Both the position numbers and the translations under genes were made by a program. From NCBI GenBank assembly GCA_025454975.1, contig JALONK010000005.1:47896-111895 (forward strand): a stretch of DNA of 64,000 nucleotides, written 5' to 3'. The notes beneath the pieces were generated by a model that had not been told where the DNA came from, ran no database searches, and was given only the letters and a program-made list of their open reading frames with translations. This stretch comes from Bacteroidia bacterium. Its GTDB lineage: Bacteria > Bacteroidota > Bacteroidia > UKL13-3. Shown piece by piece: positions 9,138 through 17,959 of this stretch; the stretch's first letter is position 1; every line of letters starts with the position of its first letter.

Positions 9138-9956
9138 TTATATTTTTTCTGTTGAATACAATTTTGATAATACCCTGAGCGTTTCGGGGGTTGCAAGTTC
9201 ATGTTTTTTTTGTAATAAAAATATGCGTCTGTTATTCAATTTCCTTACAAATTTTATCATTTGATGAGGAGGTGTGATATGGTCTTTTTTACCCACTATT
9301 AATATAACCCTCACCCCATTATTATTTAAAGTTTGAGCAAATGTTTTAAAATTTGTTCTTAGCTTTCGTTGTGCATACCACGTTTTAAAAACCTTTTCTA
9401 TTCGTTCTTGCTTGCCTACAAATTTACTTGTAAACACGTAAACACTTCTATTCATGAGTTTAAAACGATACAAACGCTCAACCCAATTTCTTAAAGCATC
9501 AGGTGTGTAAGTGAAATATTTAAATATAGATAGCCCAAAATAGTTATTGGTTGTAAAATTTAAGAAACGATTAAATGCAAAAGTGGGAGGTGATAACATG
9601 ATAAAATCATCAATGCGATGCGCAAAATTACGAACCAAAGCCCTTGCTAATCTGGCGCCCATACTAAATGAACAAACTGAAAACCGCTTCTGACTTAAGC
9701 CCTCTGCTGCTGCAATTCCACTGAGTATTGACTTCATATCGTGATCGGTAAAATCCCTTTCTTCTAACCATTTACTTTTCCCATGCCAAAAAAAGTCGAT
9801 AGCTATAATGATAAAATAATGCCCCAATACCTTTCCGAATTCATGATATTCCTCTCCTGTTTGATTGTAACCATGAAAGGCCACCAAAACGTTCGGGCCG
9901 TTTCCATATAAATGATAGGAAATTTGGGAATGTTGATATCTAAAAACTTTTTGCAT
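9138..9956 (-). CDS. Alpha/beta hydrolase, possibly linked to phenylacetate catabolism
   Basis: Alpha/beta-hydrolase fold: HG oxyanion motif in LVAFHGYNQTG, nucleophile elbow SFSMGARLA (Ser about residue 102 of the chosen form), an acid near GKKDHITPP and a His near KKHELATPE. The start chosen is MQKVFRYQHSQ at 9956; the track's 8-residue extension overlaps the promoter region. It is the first gene of the operon with paaG and is divergent from the TetR regulator, so a role as a thioesterase or lactone/ester hydrolase in aromatic catabolism is possible, but this is inference; the substrate is unknown. Confidence 0.75.
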   Translation of the reverse strand: MQKVFRYQHSQISYHLYGNGPNVLVAFHGYNQTGEEYHEFGKVLGHYFIIIAIDFFWHGKSKWLEERDFTDHDMKSILSGIAAAEGLSQKRFSVCSFSMGARLARALVRNFAHRIDDFIMLSPPTFAFNRFLNFTTNNYFGLSIFKYFTYTPDALRNWVERLYRFKLMNRSVYVFTSKFVGKQERIEKVFKTWYAQRKLRTNFKTFAQTLNNNGVRVILIVGKKDHITPPHQMIKFVRKLNNRRIFLLQKKHELATPETLRVLSKLYSTEKI

Positions 9957-9977
9957 GTAATAACGAGTTGCAAAATA

Positions 9978-9989
9978 CAACAGATAACG
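9978..9989. promoter_or_regulatory. Weak PaaR-like half site upstream of the hydrolase-paaG operon
   Basis: CAACAGATAACG shares AACAGAT with the palindromic operator before the TetR gene (read on the other strand, ATCTGTT). It lies about 22 bp upstream of the hydrolase ATG. The match is short and could be chance. Confidence 0.25.
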
Positions 9990-10025
9990 TAAAGGTGATT
10001 ATTATAAAAAAAGGAGAAAAGAAGA

Positions 10026-10056
10026 TTTGCAATTGTAAATCAATTTATTAATTTTG
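10026..10056 (+). promoter_or_regulatory. Promoter of the TetR regulator-paaABC operon
   Basis: TTTG at 10026-10029, a 19-bp spacer, then TAATTTTG at 10049-10056 is a full match to the Bacteroidota -33/-7 promoter. The predicted start of transcription falls inside the palindrome that follows, so bound regulator would block initiation. Confidence 0.75.
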
Positions 10057-10057
10057 T

Positions 10058-10071
10058 CTAACATCTGTTAG
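10058..10071. promoter_or_regulatory. Probable TetR/PaaR operator
   Basis: CTAACATCTGTTAG has perfect 6-bp inverted arms (CTAACA/TGTTAG) with a 2-bp centre. It sits 1 bp after the -7 element and 4 bp before the regulator's ATG, the normal place for a self-repressing TetR operator. A similar site (11 of 14 bases) lies upstream of paaD. Confidence 0.7.
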
Positions 10072-10075
10072 GGAT

Positions 10076-10684
10076 ATGAGCAATAAAAATTTCTCCCGTA
10101 AAGAACAAATTTTAGAATCAGCTGCCATGCTGTTTAAACAAAACGGTTATGCCAGTAGTTCAATGCGCGATTTGGCCTCATTGCTTGGTATAGAAGCAGC
10201 AAGCCTTTATCACCATGTAAAGTCGAAAGAAGAAATCTTAGAGAATATTTGTTTTGCCCTTGCCGACAAGCTAATTACAAGCATTGCAGAAGTAAATGAT
10301 ATCTATTTTAATGCTGAAGAAAAATTGCGTTCGGCAATTAAGAACCACATAGAGATTATCACCGACAATAGCAATTTTTCAGCTGTATTTATTCATGAAT
10401 GGAGACATTTAAGTGAACCGAAATTGGGCGAATTTAAAACGCTACGTTTAGCCTATGAAAATGAATTTAAAGTAATTATTCAAGAGGGAATTCGAGAAGA
10501 CATTTTCGATGGTGTAGATGAAAAATTTGCTACATTAACTATTCTATCTACACTTAATTGGGTCATAGAATGGTTTAACAAAGATGGGGAAATGACACCT
10601 GAAGAAATATCTACCAAATTATCAGATTTTATATTAGGAGGTTTGCGTAAAAAATTAGTAACCGACCTTGATTACAAACCTTAA
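10076..10684 (+). CDS. paaR: TetR/AcrR-family regulator, probable phenylacetate repressor
   Basis: 202 residues. The N-terminal TetR helix-turn-helix is clear: ILESAAMLFKQNGYASSSMRDLASLLGIEAASLYHHVKSKEEIL. The C-terminal ligand-binding domain is variable, as usual. It lies 37 bp before paaA on the same strand and has no separate paaA promoter between, so it is likely the first gene of the paa operon. In Thermus and some other bacteria a TetR-family PaaR senses phenylacetyl-CoA; the same role here is inferred from position and from the palindrome over its own promoter. Confidence 0.8.
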   Translation: MSNKNFSRKEQILESAAMLFKQNGYASSSMRDLASLLGIEAASLYHHVKSKEEILENICFALADKLITSIAEVNDIYFNAEEKLRSAIKNHIEIITDNSNFSAVFIHEWRHLSEPKLGEFKTLRLAYENEFKVIIQEGIREDIFDGVDEKFATLTILSTLNWVIEWFNKDGEMTPEEISTKLSDFILGGLRKKLVTDLDYKP

Positions 10685-10721
10685 AAAGTAAACAATAAAC
10701 TAACTCGCAATACAAACAACT

Positions 10722-11711
10722 ATGTACGGAAATGCTTACATTGATCCAAACGAAAAACCAAAGTCAATTATTGATGGTGAGGATCCTATTAAATTAGCTG
10801 AATTTGAAGCACGAATTGCAAGAGGCGAAAAAATTGAACCTAAAGATTGGATGCCTCGTGAATATCGCAAGCAATTAATTCGAATGATTGAACAGCATGC
10901 TCATTCAGAAATTATTGGTGCTTTGCCAGAAGGCACTTGGATAACAAGAGCACCGGGCTTTAAACGTAAATTAGCTTTAATGGCCAAGGTGCAAGATGAG
11001 GTTGGTCATGCTCAACTTTTATATAGTGCTGCCGAAACCCTTGGTAAAAGCAGAGAGGCTATGATAAACGACCTTATCACCGGAAAATCAAAATATTCAA
11101 ATGTATTTAATTATCCTGCTTTTACTTGGGCTGATGCCTGTATAATTGCGTGGTTAATTGATGCCGGTGCAATTATTAACCAGGTGGCAAATGCTAAAGG
11201 AAGCTACGGTCCGTATTGTCGTGCACTCGACCGTATTTGTACAGAGGAAAGTTTCCATTTAAAATACGGCCATGATAATGTAGTAACACTAGCTACAGGA
11301 ACTCCTACACAACGCAAAATGGTTCAAGAAGCATTAAATCGTTGGTGGCCTCCTATTATGCACTTCTTTGGTCCTAGCGATAAAATCTCTAACCACACAG
11401 AAATTTTAATGCGTTGGAAAGTAAAGATGGCGACAAACGACGACATGCGTCAACAGTTTTTAAACATGTATGTTCCAAAAATTTGGGACCTTGGATTAAC
11501 TGTTCCTGATGCAAACCTTAAGAAGAATGAAGAAACAGGTAAATGGGAATATACTGAACCTGATTGGGATGAATTTAAACGTGTGATTAATGGCGATGGC
11601 CCATGTAATGCTGAAAGATTGGCTGTGAGAAGAATGGCTGAAGAAAGAGGAAGATGGGTGCGTGAAGCCCTTCATACACCAAAATCAACCTATGTGGTTC
11701 CTTTAGCTTAA
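10722..11711 (+). CDS. paaA: 1,2-phenylacetyl-CoA epoxidase, catalytic subunit A
   Basis: The di-iron subunit of the oxygenase that epoxidises the ring of phenylacetyl-CoA. The 329 residues match the usual length. Ferritin-like iron ligands are visible as [18 protein letters not shown] and [10 protein letters not shown]. PaaA pairs with PaaC in the core, with PaaB bridging. The gene follows the TetR regulator and precedes paaB across a 174-bp gap that contains a strong inverted repeat. Confidence 0.95.
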   Translation: MYGNAYIDPNEKPKSIIDGEDPIKLAEFEARIARGEKIEPKDWMPREYRKQLIRMIEQHAHSEIIGALPEGTWITRAPGFKRKLALMAKVQDEVGHAQLLYSAAETLGKSREAMINDLITGKSKYSNVFNYPAFTWADACIIAWLIDAGAIINQVANAKGSYGPYCRALDRICTEESFHLKYGHDNVVTLATGTPTQRKMVQEALNRWWPPIMHFFGPSDKISNHTEILMRWKVKMATNDDMRQQFLNMYVPKIWDLGLTVPDANLKKNEETGKWEYTEPDWDEFKRVINGDGPCNAERLAVRRMAEERGRWVREALHTPKSTYVVPLA

Positions 11712-11771
11712 GTATTAATTTACAGTAAAGTTAACAACAGCCGTTTGATGTTTGAATTGACATTAAATTAA

Positions 11772-11828
11772 ATAAATACAACATACACCTCTGATTTGAT
11801 CAATATAGTTGTTGTGTGTTGTATTTAT
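11772..11828. repeat. 12-bp perfect inverted repeat between paaA and paaB
   Basis: ATAAATACAACA and TGTTGTATTTAT are exact inverted copies separated by 33 bp. Within the loop the stem can extend by three pairs after a 2-nt bulge. No long T-run follows, so it is not a classic terminator; it may set the relative amounts of paaA and paaB mRNA or bind a regulator. Confidence 0.6.
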
Positions 11829-11885
11829 AACGTTTGTTATAATAGTTGCTAATAATACAAACCCACCAACAGTAGTAAATATAAA

Positions 11886-12254
11886 ATGATAAAATCTCTT
11901 GATCCTCGCGTAACACGCGAACAAATAGACATTGATAACCAAATTGCACCATTGAAAGATTTGGATCAATGGGAAACATACGAAGTGTTTCATCAAAAAA
12001 AACGTGGCGACCAACACATGCACGTTGGAATTGTACATGCTCCTAATGCTGAAATGGCTTTATTGTTTGGCAAAGAACAGTTTGGCAGAAGAGGTGTGAG
12101 TGTTAACATTTGGGTGGTGCGTACCGCTGATGTATTTACTTCTGACTATGATGATTCCGATATTTTTGAAACGGTTCCGGAAAAGCAATACCGTGAAGCG
12201 GCCGGCTATAAAGTGATGGAGAAGATTAATAAATACAAAAAACAAAACAAATAA
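11886..12254 (+). CDS. paaB: 1,2-phenylacetyl-CoA epoxidase subunit B
   Basis: A small structural subunit of the epoxidase, here 122 residues. The central part DQWETYEVFHQKKRGDQHMHVGIVHAPNAEMALLFGKEQFGRRG is the typical PaaB core, followed by NIWVVRTADV. The C-terminal tail is somewhat longer than in short family members. It lacks metal ligands, as expected. A 235-bp gap separates it from paaC. Confidence 0.94.
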   Translation: MIKSLDPRVTREQIDIDNQIAPLKDLDQWETYEVFHQKKRGDQHMHVGIVHAPNAEMALLFGKEQFGRRGVSVNIWVVRTADVFTSDYDDSDIFETVPEKQYREAAGYKVMEKINKYKKQNK

Positions 12255-12489
12255 CCATAATATTATTTGTGGCAGAATCAGCACATACAAAGAAGGTCGC
12301 CAACGAAATTTCGAGTTAGTTTTTGAAAATTACGTTGAAAAGGCTATCACCATAGTCACAGATAATATTATTAACGAAATACAAATTGAAAAAATAAATA
12401 TCATTTAAAGCGGACGAAAATTTATAAGCTTTCAAAGTCATTATTAAATGATAAGTGCATAAACAAAACACAATTTATCTTTATTAAAC
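12255..12489 (+). other. paaB-paaC intergenic region
   Basis: No ORF of useful length is seen. It is AT-rich, with two related AATATTATT motifs (near 12260 and 12364). No clear terminator or promoter was found. Such long gaps inside a paa operon are uncommon but not unique. Confidence 0.3.
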
Positions 12490-13239
12490 ATGAATCACAT
12501 TAAAGAATTATTATACAAAATGGCTGATGACTTATTAATTTTAGGTCATCGCAATAGCGAGTGGACAGGTTTAGGGCCAATATTAGAAGAAGATATTGCC
12601 TTCTCATCAATGGCCCAAGATAAAATTGGTCAATCCCAAACTTTATTTCAACTTCTTCATGATTTAGGAGAACAAGAGCCGGATACTGTTGCATTTACCA
12701 GAAATGCTAATCAATTTCATAATGCTATTATTACCGAATTACCCAACATGGATTATGCATTCAGCATTATGAGACATTTTTTGTATGACACTGCTGATCA
12801 ATTGAGATTTGATATGCTGGCAAACTCATCATACGAACCCTTAGCAAAAGTTGCACGTAAGGTAAAAGGTGAATTGAAATATCATGTATTCCATGCTAAT
12901 ACCTGGGTAAAAAAACTTGGTAATGCTACAGAAGAAAGTCACGCCCGCATGCAAACTGCTTTAAATGAAATTTGGGATGATGCACTGGGATTATTTGAAG
13001 AAAGTACTTTTGAAGAGCAATTAATTAAAGAGGGAGTATTTGTTGGCGAAGTTGAACTTAAAAACCGATGGTTAGCTATTATTTCGCCGATTTTATCTGA
13101 TTCGATGTTAACTATTCCACATGAAAGCACTTGGAAGCCAAACATAGGTGGAAGAGTAGGAAAACATACCGAACATTTGCAACCTTTGTTAGACGAAATG
13201 AGTGAAGTATTTAAAATTGACCCAACTGCTGAGTGGTAA
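12490..13239 (+). CDS. paaC: 1,2-phenylacetyl-CoA epoxidase subunit C
   Basis: A ferritin-like structural partner of PaaA, 249 residues. The iron-ligand positions are lost: the DEVGH motif of PaaA reads QDKIGQSQT here, which is the normal state for PaaC. LGHRNSEWTGLGPILEEDIAFSSMAQDK is a typical family N-terminus. Unusually the next gene is a convergent T9SS cargo gene, not paaD. Confidence 0.94.
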   Translation: MNHIKELLYKMADDLLILGHRNSEWTGLGPILEEDIAFSSMAQDKIGQSQTLFQLLHDLGEQEPDTVAFTRNANQFHNAIITELPNMDYAFSIMRHFLYDTADQLRFDMLANSSYEPLAKVARKVKGELKYHVFHANTWVKKLGNATEESHARMQTALNEIWDDALGLFEESTFEEQLIKEGVFVGEVELKNRWLAIISPILSDSMLTIPHESTWKPNIGGRVGKHTEHLQPLLDEMSEVFKIDPTAEW

Positions 13240-13315
13240 ATTAAAAAGGGTAGAACACCTAAATGTATTAGTTAATCTCTTTTACCATTAAGGCTAGAGT
13301 GCAAATTTTTTGTTA

Positions 13316-15499
13316 TTATCTGATTAAATGAAGGGTTCCTTTTAACGATTGCTCGTTTCCTAAACTATCAGTTACATAAATTAGGTAAGTATAAACATCA
13401 GAGGGGGCAGGCTTTAATTTAAATGTGCCGTCCCACCCTGAAATACTTCCGTTTGCCTCATAAACTAATTGACCCCAACGATTATAAATATTCATTATTC
13501 GATTTTTAATGTTTAATCCATTAATATCAAACACATCATTAACACCATCGTTGTTAGGTGTAAATGCATTTGGAACAAAATATTTACCATTACAATCAAC
13601 TTCTTCAAGGTTTATTTCAAACGAATCTTTAAAGCATCCATTAGATACAACCGCAGTATACTTTCCGCCGCTGGCGAGTTGAATATTTTTACTTGAGCTA
13701 CCATCACTCCACAAAATTTCAATAAGAGAGTCGGATTTACCTGAAGTGTAGTTAAATTGAAATGTTTGACTAGCACAAAAAGTTGTATCGAATGAACTTA
13801 CTTTCGGCGGAGAAACAAAAGTAACCGTGCTATTTGCAAAATAGATACATCCAAACGAATCAATGGCTTGTAACTGAATAAGTGTATCATTTGTTACAAC
13901 AATTGAATCGGTGGTTGATATGTTATTCCAATTATATGAACTAAATAGTTGATTAGCTTTAAGCACAACAGGAGTGCCTTTACATGCAATTGTAGCATTA
14001 GAAACTATTGAAACATTTCTGTTTTTGCAATTAAATGCTGTTAAAAATATATCTACAGATGCGCTCCCAAATCCATCATTCAACTGCTTACTTATAGGAT
14101 TTTTGCTTACATAATAATCATTGCTCCTAGTGGTGCCAACTATCCAGTTAATGCTTCCATTATTACAAACACTAAATGGGTAATCATCTTCGAAACCACC
14201 CAAGTATGTTGCCCACTTTGGCTTAAAATCATAGCCAAGATTAAAAATAAATGCATCCATTAAACCATTATTTAATTTTTGAAAGGCATTTTTCTGTGTT
14301 GGAATCAGGTTCTTTTTTTCATATAATAAAATGAGAAGAGAAGAATCAGTACTTTCAATATCGCTTATTCCTACATCATTATTAATAAATCCATTTAATG
14401 CCCATAGCCTTTTCTTTTTAAAACTGGGGTCAATCTCTTGGACAATTATTGCGGTATTACCATTATTGGTTAATACACTTTCAGCAATAGGTTTATAGGT
14501 ATCCAGATTGTTGGTTTTCGATAAAATATATAAGGTGTTTGACTTACTAAATGTTAACTCATCGGGAATATCATTTGGGTGTAGAGGTGGTGAAGCAACA
14601 TAATTTAGCTGAAAATTAGTTTTACTGATACTAATGATATAGGTGCGTTTATTCTTTAAGTCGCTTTCAAATGGATTATTCCTATCAATAATATTATCCG
14701 ACGAGGTCCGCAATAAAAAATGTATGTTATTATTAGCATCAACCGATACATCTACAGGATCTTCATAACCATTACCACCAAAATATGAAGAATAGAGCAA
14801 ATTGCCTGATTTATCTATACAGGCTATAAACATTTCGTCAACCGTACTTGCAACATTTACAGGATTAGCTGTCTGCTGAAAGGCATTCGGTGTTATTGGA
14901 ATACCTATGAATGGAACCTGATTCGGATAAGCTATACTCCCTGCCAACCAAATATCACCATTTAAATCAATCGCTGCCACACTAGGCAAATCAAATCCAT
15001 TCGAACTTAAGGTGCGCGACCAAATAAAAGCTCCATTTGTATCTAACTTTACAAGAATTGCCTCCGCACCTCCCAATTTAGGTCCAAAACTATCATTAAC
15101 CAAAGTTAAGCCCAAACTTCCGTTAAAGGTGCCAACAACATATATAAAGCCCTTTTCATCATAAACCAAACGATCAACGTTAAATGAACTCAATGTATCT
15201 CCAGTTAAATACGTTGCCCAAGCTACAGATTGATTGACATCTAATTTACATAAAACACCAGCTGAAAACTGTGTTCGTTTAATAGGAAATGCTGCATTGC
15301 TGGTAATAATGCTATCTTCATTATCGGTAGTGTAAGCCAAATAAACTGAGCCGGTTTTTGAAGTTGCAAGTTGTGCTGAAGACTCAGTTCCAAAACCACC
15401 GACATAACTACTCCATTTAAGTTGTTGAGCCTTTGTATTTGAAGTTAACAAAACTATCAAAAAAAAACTTTGACATAAGGTTTTACCAACAAATCTCAT
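13316..15499 (-). CDS. T9SS type B sorting-domain protein with SBBP-like propeller
   Basis: A secreted protein of 727 residues. A signal peptide ends near TKAQQ. The region up to about residue 480 contains SBBP-type beta-propeller repeats (WSSYVGGFGTESS, LYSSYFGGNGYEDP, WATYLGGFEDDYP). Ig-like segments follow, then the gliding-motility C-terminal domain (FVPNAFTPNNDGVNDVFDI...NIYNRWGQLVYE...WDGTFK...LIR), which marks export by the type IX system. It sits between paaC and paaD on the opposite strand and is unrelated to phenylacetate; probably inserted or brought in by rearrangement. Confidence 0.9.
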   Translation of the reverse strand: MRFVGKTLCQSFFLIVLLTSNTKAQQLKWSSYVGGFGTESSAQLATSKTGSVYLAYTTDNEDSIITSNAAFPIKRTQFSAGVLCKLDVNQSVAWATYLTGDTLSSFNVDRLVYDEKGFIYVVGTFNGSLGLTLVNDSFGPKLGGAEAILVKLDTNGAFIWSRTLSSNGFDLPSVAAIDLNGDIWLAGSIAYPNQVPFIGIPITPNAFQQTANPVNVASTVDEMFIACIDKSGNLLYSSYFGGNGYEDPVDVSVDANNNIHFLLRTSSDNIIDRNNPFESDLKNKRTYIISISKTNFQLNYVASPPLHPNDIPDELTFSKSNTLYILSKTNNLDTYKPIAESVLTNNGNTAIIVQEIDPSFKKKRLWALNGFINNDVGISDIESTDSSLLILLYEKKNLIPTQKNAFQKLNNGLMDAFIFNLGYDFKPKWATYLGGFEDDYPFSVCNNGSINWIVGTTRSNDYYVSKNPISKQLNDGFGSASVDIFLTAFNCKNRNVSIVSNATIACKGTPVVLKANQLFSSYNWNNISTTDSIVVTNDTLIQLQAIDSFGCIYFANSTVTFVSPPKVSSFDTTFCASQTFQFNYTSGKSDSLIEILWSDGSSSKNIQLASGGKYTAVVSNGCFKDSFEINLEEVDCNGKYFVPNAFTPNNDGVNDVFDINGLNIKNRIMNIYNRWGQLVYEANGSISGWDGTFKLKPAPSDVYTYLIYVTDSLGNEQSLKGTLHLIR

Positions 15500-15538
15500 A
15501 TATGCAAGTTAATGTTAATATTTAATATAATATGATTT

Positions 15539-15549
15539 ACATCTATTAG
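15539..15549. promoter_or_regulatory. Candidate PaaR site upstream of paaD
   Basis: ACATCTATTAG matches the right part of the operator before the regulator gene (ACATCTGTTAG) at 10 of 11 bases. It lies 39 bp before the paaD ATG. If real, it restores joint control of paaD with paaABC despite their separation. Confidence 0.4.
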
Positions 15550-15587
15550 TTATTTGAACATATTTCTAATATTTTCGTTTATTAGTT

Positions 15588-16073
15588 ATGCTTACAACAA
15601 ATGAAATTTGGCAAGCCCTCGAGGTAGTTAAAGATCCTGAAATACCTACACTAAGCATGGTGGATATGGGTATAATTACCAAGGTAGAAATTCGTGGAGA
15701 AAGTAATGTTTATGTTGAAATGACACCAACATTTACCGGATGTCCTGCAATTAAAATGATGGAAAATATGGTATCTGACCGGTTAAAAGAAATTGGGATA
15801 ACTACTGTTGAAGTTATAACAACTTTTGATAAACCATGGGACAGCAATAAACTTACGGCAAGAGGTTTAATCTGTTTGAAAAAACACGGCCTAGCACCAC
15901 CTGTTAAGCATGAGGGAGAAATAACACAAGACTTGTTAGCACATGTTGAATGTCCGTTTTGTGGAAGTAAAAATACTGAAATGAAGTCGCCATTTGGCCC
16001 TACCTTATGCAGAAGCATGCATTATTGTAATGATTGCTTGCAAGCATTTGAAGGATTTAAACCTGTTGTTTAA
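15588..16073 (+). CDS. paaD: 1,2-phenylacetyl-CoA epoxidase subunit D (MIP18/DUF59 family)
   Basis: PaaD is needed for a working epoxidase and is thought to help with Fe-S or metal assembly. The 161 residues have an N-terminal MIP18 domain (EIWQALEVVKDPEIPTLSMVDMGII, FTGCPAIKMM) and the PaaD C-terminal zinc-ribbon-like tail with four cysteines (CPFCGSKNTE...CRSMHYCNDCLQAFEGFKPV). It is separated from paaC by 2.3 kb carrying an opposite-strand gene. No paaE reductase is in the window. Confidence 0.92.
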   Translation: MLTTNEIWQALEVVKDPEIPTLSMVDMGIITKVEIRGESNVYVEMTPTFTGCPAIKMMENMVSDRLKEIGITTVEVITTFDKPWDSNKLTARGLICLKKHGLAPPVKHEGEITQDLLAHVECPFCGSKNTEMKSPFGPTLCRSMHYCNDCLQAFEGFKPVV

Positions 16074-16102
16074 ACATTCTATTTACAGGAAAATGAATGT
16101 TT
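16072..16102. terminator. Possible bidirectional terminator between paaD and fic
   Basis: AAACATTC and GAATGTTT are exact inverted arms (8 bp) with a 15-bp loop. It starts in the paaD stop codon and lies between convergent genes. The stem is AT-rich and the T-run short. Confidence 0.45.
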
Positions 16103-16116
16103 ATCCTTATAGCCTA

Positions 16117-17163
16117 TTATTCTGCTAACACATTAACATATCTCCTAATTGACTCTAGTTCATAGTTAGCAATTAAAGAAATGAAATGGCTTTTACTTCC
16201 TCCGGTTTGAACAGTTTCAAGCGAGTGATAATAAGCCATTCTACTTTTTGTATCGCCTTTAATATTTGCAATTACATAACCATGCTTCAGTAAAATTAAA
16301 TTCATTATTAATCTTGATGTTCTTCCATTACCATCAATAAAAGGATGAATAGTAACCAAACGTTCATGCATTTCAGCAGCTAAAACTACAGGATGTAATT
16401 GCTTTTTGTTTGATGTATACCAATAAAATAATTCTTCCATTTGCTTAGGAACTAAAAATGGTGGTGGCGGATGATGAGCGCTTCCTTTAATCATCACTTG
16501 AACATTTCTGTACTTTCCGGCGTTTGATTGATCAATACCTCTAAGAATTAGGTTATGAATGGACAAAACTTCTCGCTCATTAATCTCTACATTTTTATCT
16601 ATTAAATATTTTATGTAAGCAATAGCTTCTGAGTGATTAATTGCTTCTAAGTGTTCACGCATGCTTTTTCCACTAATCGTTAATCCTTCATTGATAACTA
16701 AATCAGTTTCTCTCAAGCTAAGCGTGTTTCCTTCTATTCTGTTGCTTTCAAAGGTATACTCTAATTCTAAAGCTTGTTTGATTCGATAACTATCATACTC
16801 ACGTAGTTTATCTAACTTTTTTTTATAAGTATCTATTTGTTTAACTATCTGTTTAATTCCATTTGGTACATGTAGTTTAAGTGCTGTTTTTTGCTTCAAC
16901 TCTGATTCAGCCGCCATCATAGCTTCTAAGGCGTACTCATCCTCTCCAATTTCATATAGAATCTTTTCTTTTAACCATTGAACCAATAATTCGCCGGGAT
17001 CAATATCTAAAATAGCAGCCAATTTTAATACTTGCTGGCGTGTAGGTTTTCTCGTTCCTGATTCAAATTTGCTAACCAATGCCTGGTCAATTCCAAGCGC
17101 TTGAGCTAATTCTCTAATAAGTATTCCTTTGTTTTCGCGAGCTGTTTTAATTAACTGTTTCAT
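16117..17163 (-). CDS. HTH-Fic family protein
   Basis: An N-terminal XRE helix-turn-helix (residues about 1-60: TRENKGI...RELAQALGIDQALVSKFESGTRKPTRQQVL, approximately) is fused to a Fic domain. The Fic motif HPFIDGNGRTSRL is intact, so AMP-transfer activity is plausible, and TFESNRIEGNTL holds the inhibitory glutamate of class II Fic proteins. I choose MKQLIKTAR (17163) as the start because a complete promoter lies where the longer track form (17193) would be coding. The protein probably represses its own promoter through the XRE part. Targets are unknown. Confidence 0.85.
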   Translation of the reverse strand: MKQLIKTARENKGILIRELAQALGIDQALVSKFESGTRKPTRQQVLKLAAILDIDPGELLVQWLKEKILYEIGEDEYALEAMMAAESELKQKTALKLHVPNGIKQIVKQIDTYKKKLDKLREYDSYRIKQALELEYTFESNRIEGNTLSLRETDLVINEGLTISGKSMREHLEAINHSEAIAYIKYLIDKNVEINEREVLSIHNLILRGIDQSNAGKYRNVQVMIKGSAHHPPPPFLVPKQMEELFYWYTSNKKQLHPVVLAAEMHERLVTIHPFIDGNGRTSRLIMNLILLKHGYVIANIKGDTKSRMAYYHSLETVQTGGSKSHFISLIANYELESIRRYVNVLAE

Positions 17164-17176
17164 GTTATTAATTGTC

Positions 17177-17211
17177 ATGACAAATTTAGTCATGTTTATT
17201 ATATATTCAAA
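17177..17211 (-). promoter_or_regulatory. fic promoter with embedded operator
   Basis: On the minus strand TTTG (17208-17211), a 19-bp spacer and TAAATTTG (17181-17188) form a complete promoter. The -7 box sits inside the inverted repeat ATGAC-AAATTTA-GTCAT (17177-17193). This fits autorepression by the HTH-Fic protein and shows that translation must begin downstream, at 17178 or 17163. Confidence 0.72.
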
Positions 17212-17422
17212 ACAAAAAAATTCAAATAATTAATTGATTTGTAAATTAAATAAATAGCCGCAAGACACATTTAAAATTCGCGAGGCGATTATCTAAAAGG
17301 AAACTTCACAAAGGCTTTATCGTTTGGTAAATTTGAGGGTTATAAAATTGCTCTAGCATCAGGTTATGCTGTTGATTTGTTGATAGGTTTAATTCACGAC
17401 AGTGTTACATTTGTATTTAAGT

Positions 17423-17959
17423 ATGTATTTAAGCGAGCGTTTTATAAAGTTAACAGCCCTGTTTTTCGTTTTTGTTTTTGCAATGGGTTCTTGTAAAAGC
17501 AAAAAAATGAGTAAATCGCCTGGCACATCTAATAAGCAATCTAACGAACTTAGAATACTAAGTAATAAGCTCAACCTTGAAATTGACAAAAACGATAACA
17601 TACACTTGTATAGTTACATTGCTGATTGGTTAGGCATCCCTCACAAATTAGGCTCTTGCACAAAAGAGGCTATTGATTGTTCATGTTTTATCATGCTTTT
17701 GTATAAAAATATTTATAACAAATCAATTCCTCGCACAGCAATGGAAATGTATAAAGCATGTAGTTTGGTTGACTTGGATAAATTAGAGGAGGGTAACTTG
17801 GTTTTCTTTAAAATCAAATCAAACAAAGTTTCTCATGTTGGAATTTATTTAAAGAAAGGTTGGTTTGCACATGTAAGCACAAGCAGAGGTGTTATGATTA
17901 ACAGTCTTGACGAAGCGTATTACAAACAATACTTTATTGGAGGAGGGCAACCTAATTAA
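17423..17959 (+). CDS. NlpC/P60-family lipoprotein
   Basis: A probable outer-membrane or periplasmic lipoprotein with a cysteine peptidase domain that cuts peptidoglycan stem peptides. A hydrophobic leader ends in the lipobox-like AMGSC. The catalytic Cys lies in IDCSCFI and the His in SHVGIYL; the third polar residue is probably the His of WFAHVST. The track begins at a GTG (17402); the ATG at 17423 is chosen since TACATTTG (17406-17413) just before it looks like a -7 element. The last 4 bases overlap the convergent recJ. Confidence 0.86.
   Translation: MYLSERFIKLTALFFVFVFAMGSCKSKKMSKSPGTSNKQSNELRILSNKLNLEIDKNDNIHLYSYIADWLGIPHKLGSCTKEAIDCSCFIMLLYKNIYNKSIPRTAMEMYKACSLVDLDKLEEGNLVFFKIKSNKVSHVGIYLKKGWFAHVSTSRGVMINSLDEAYYKQYFIGGGQPN

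Noticed and set aside
17275-17400. Coding-like stretch DYLKGNFTKALSFGKFEGYKIALASGYAVDLL before the NlpC/P60 gene
   Set aside because: No start, no recognised family, runs into another frame of the NlpC gene; kept only as a possible remnant.
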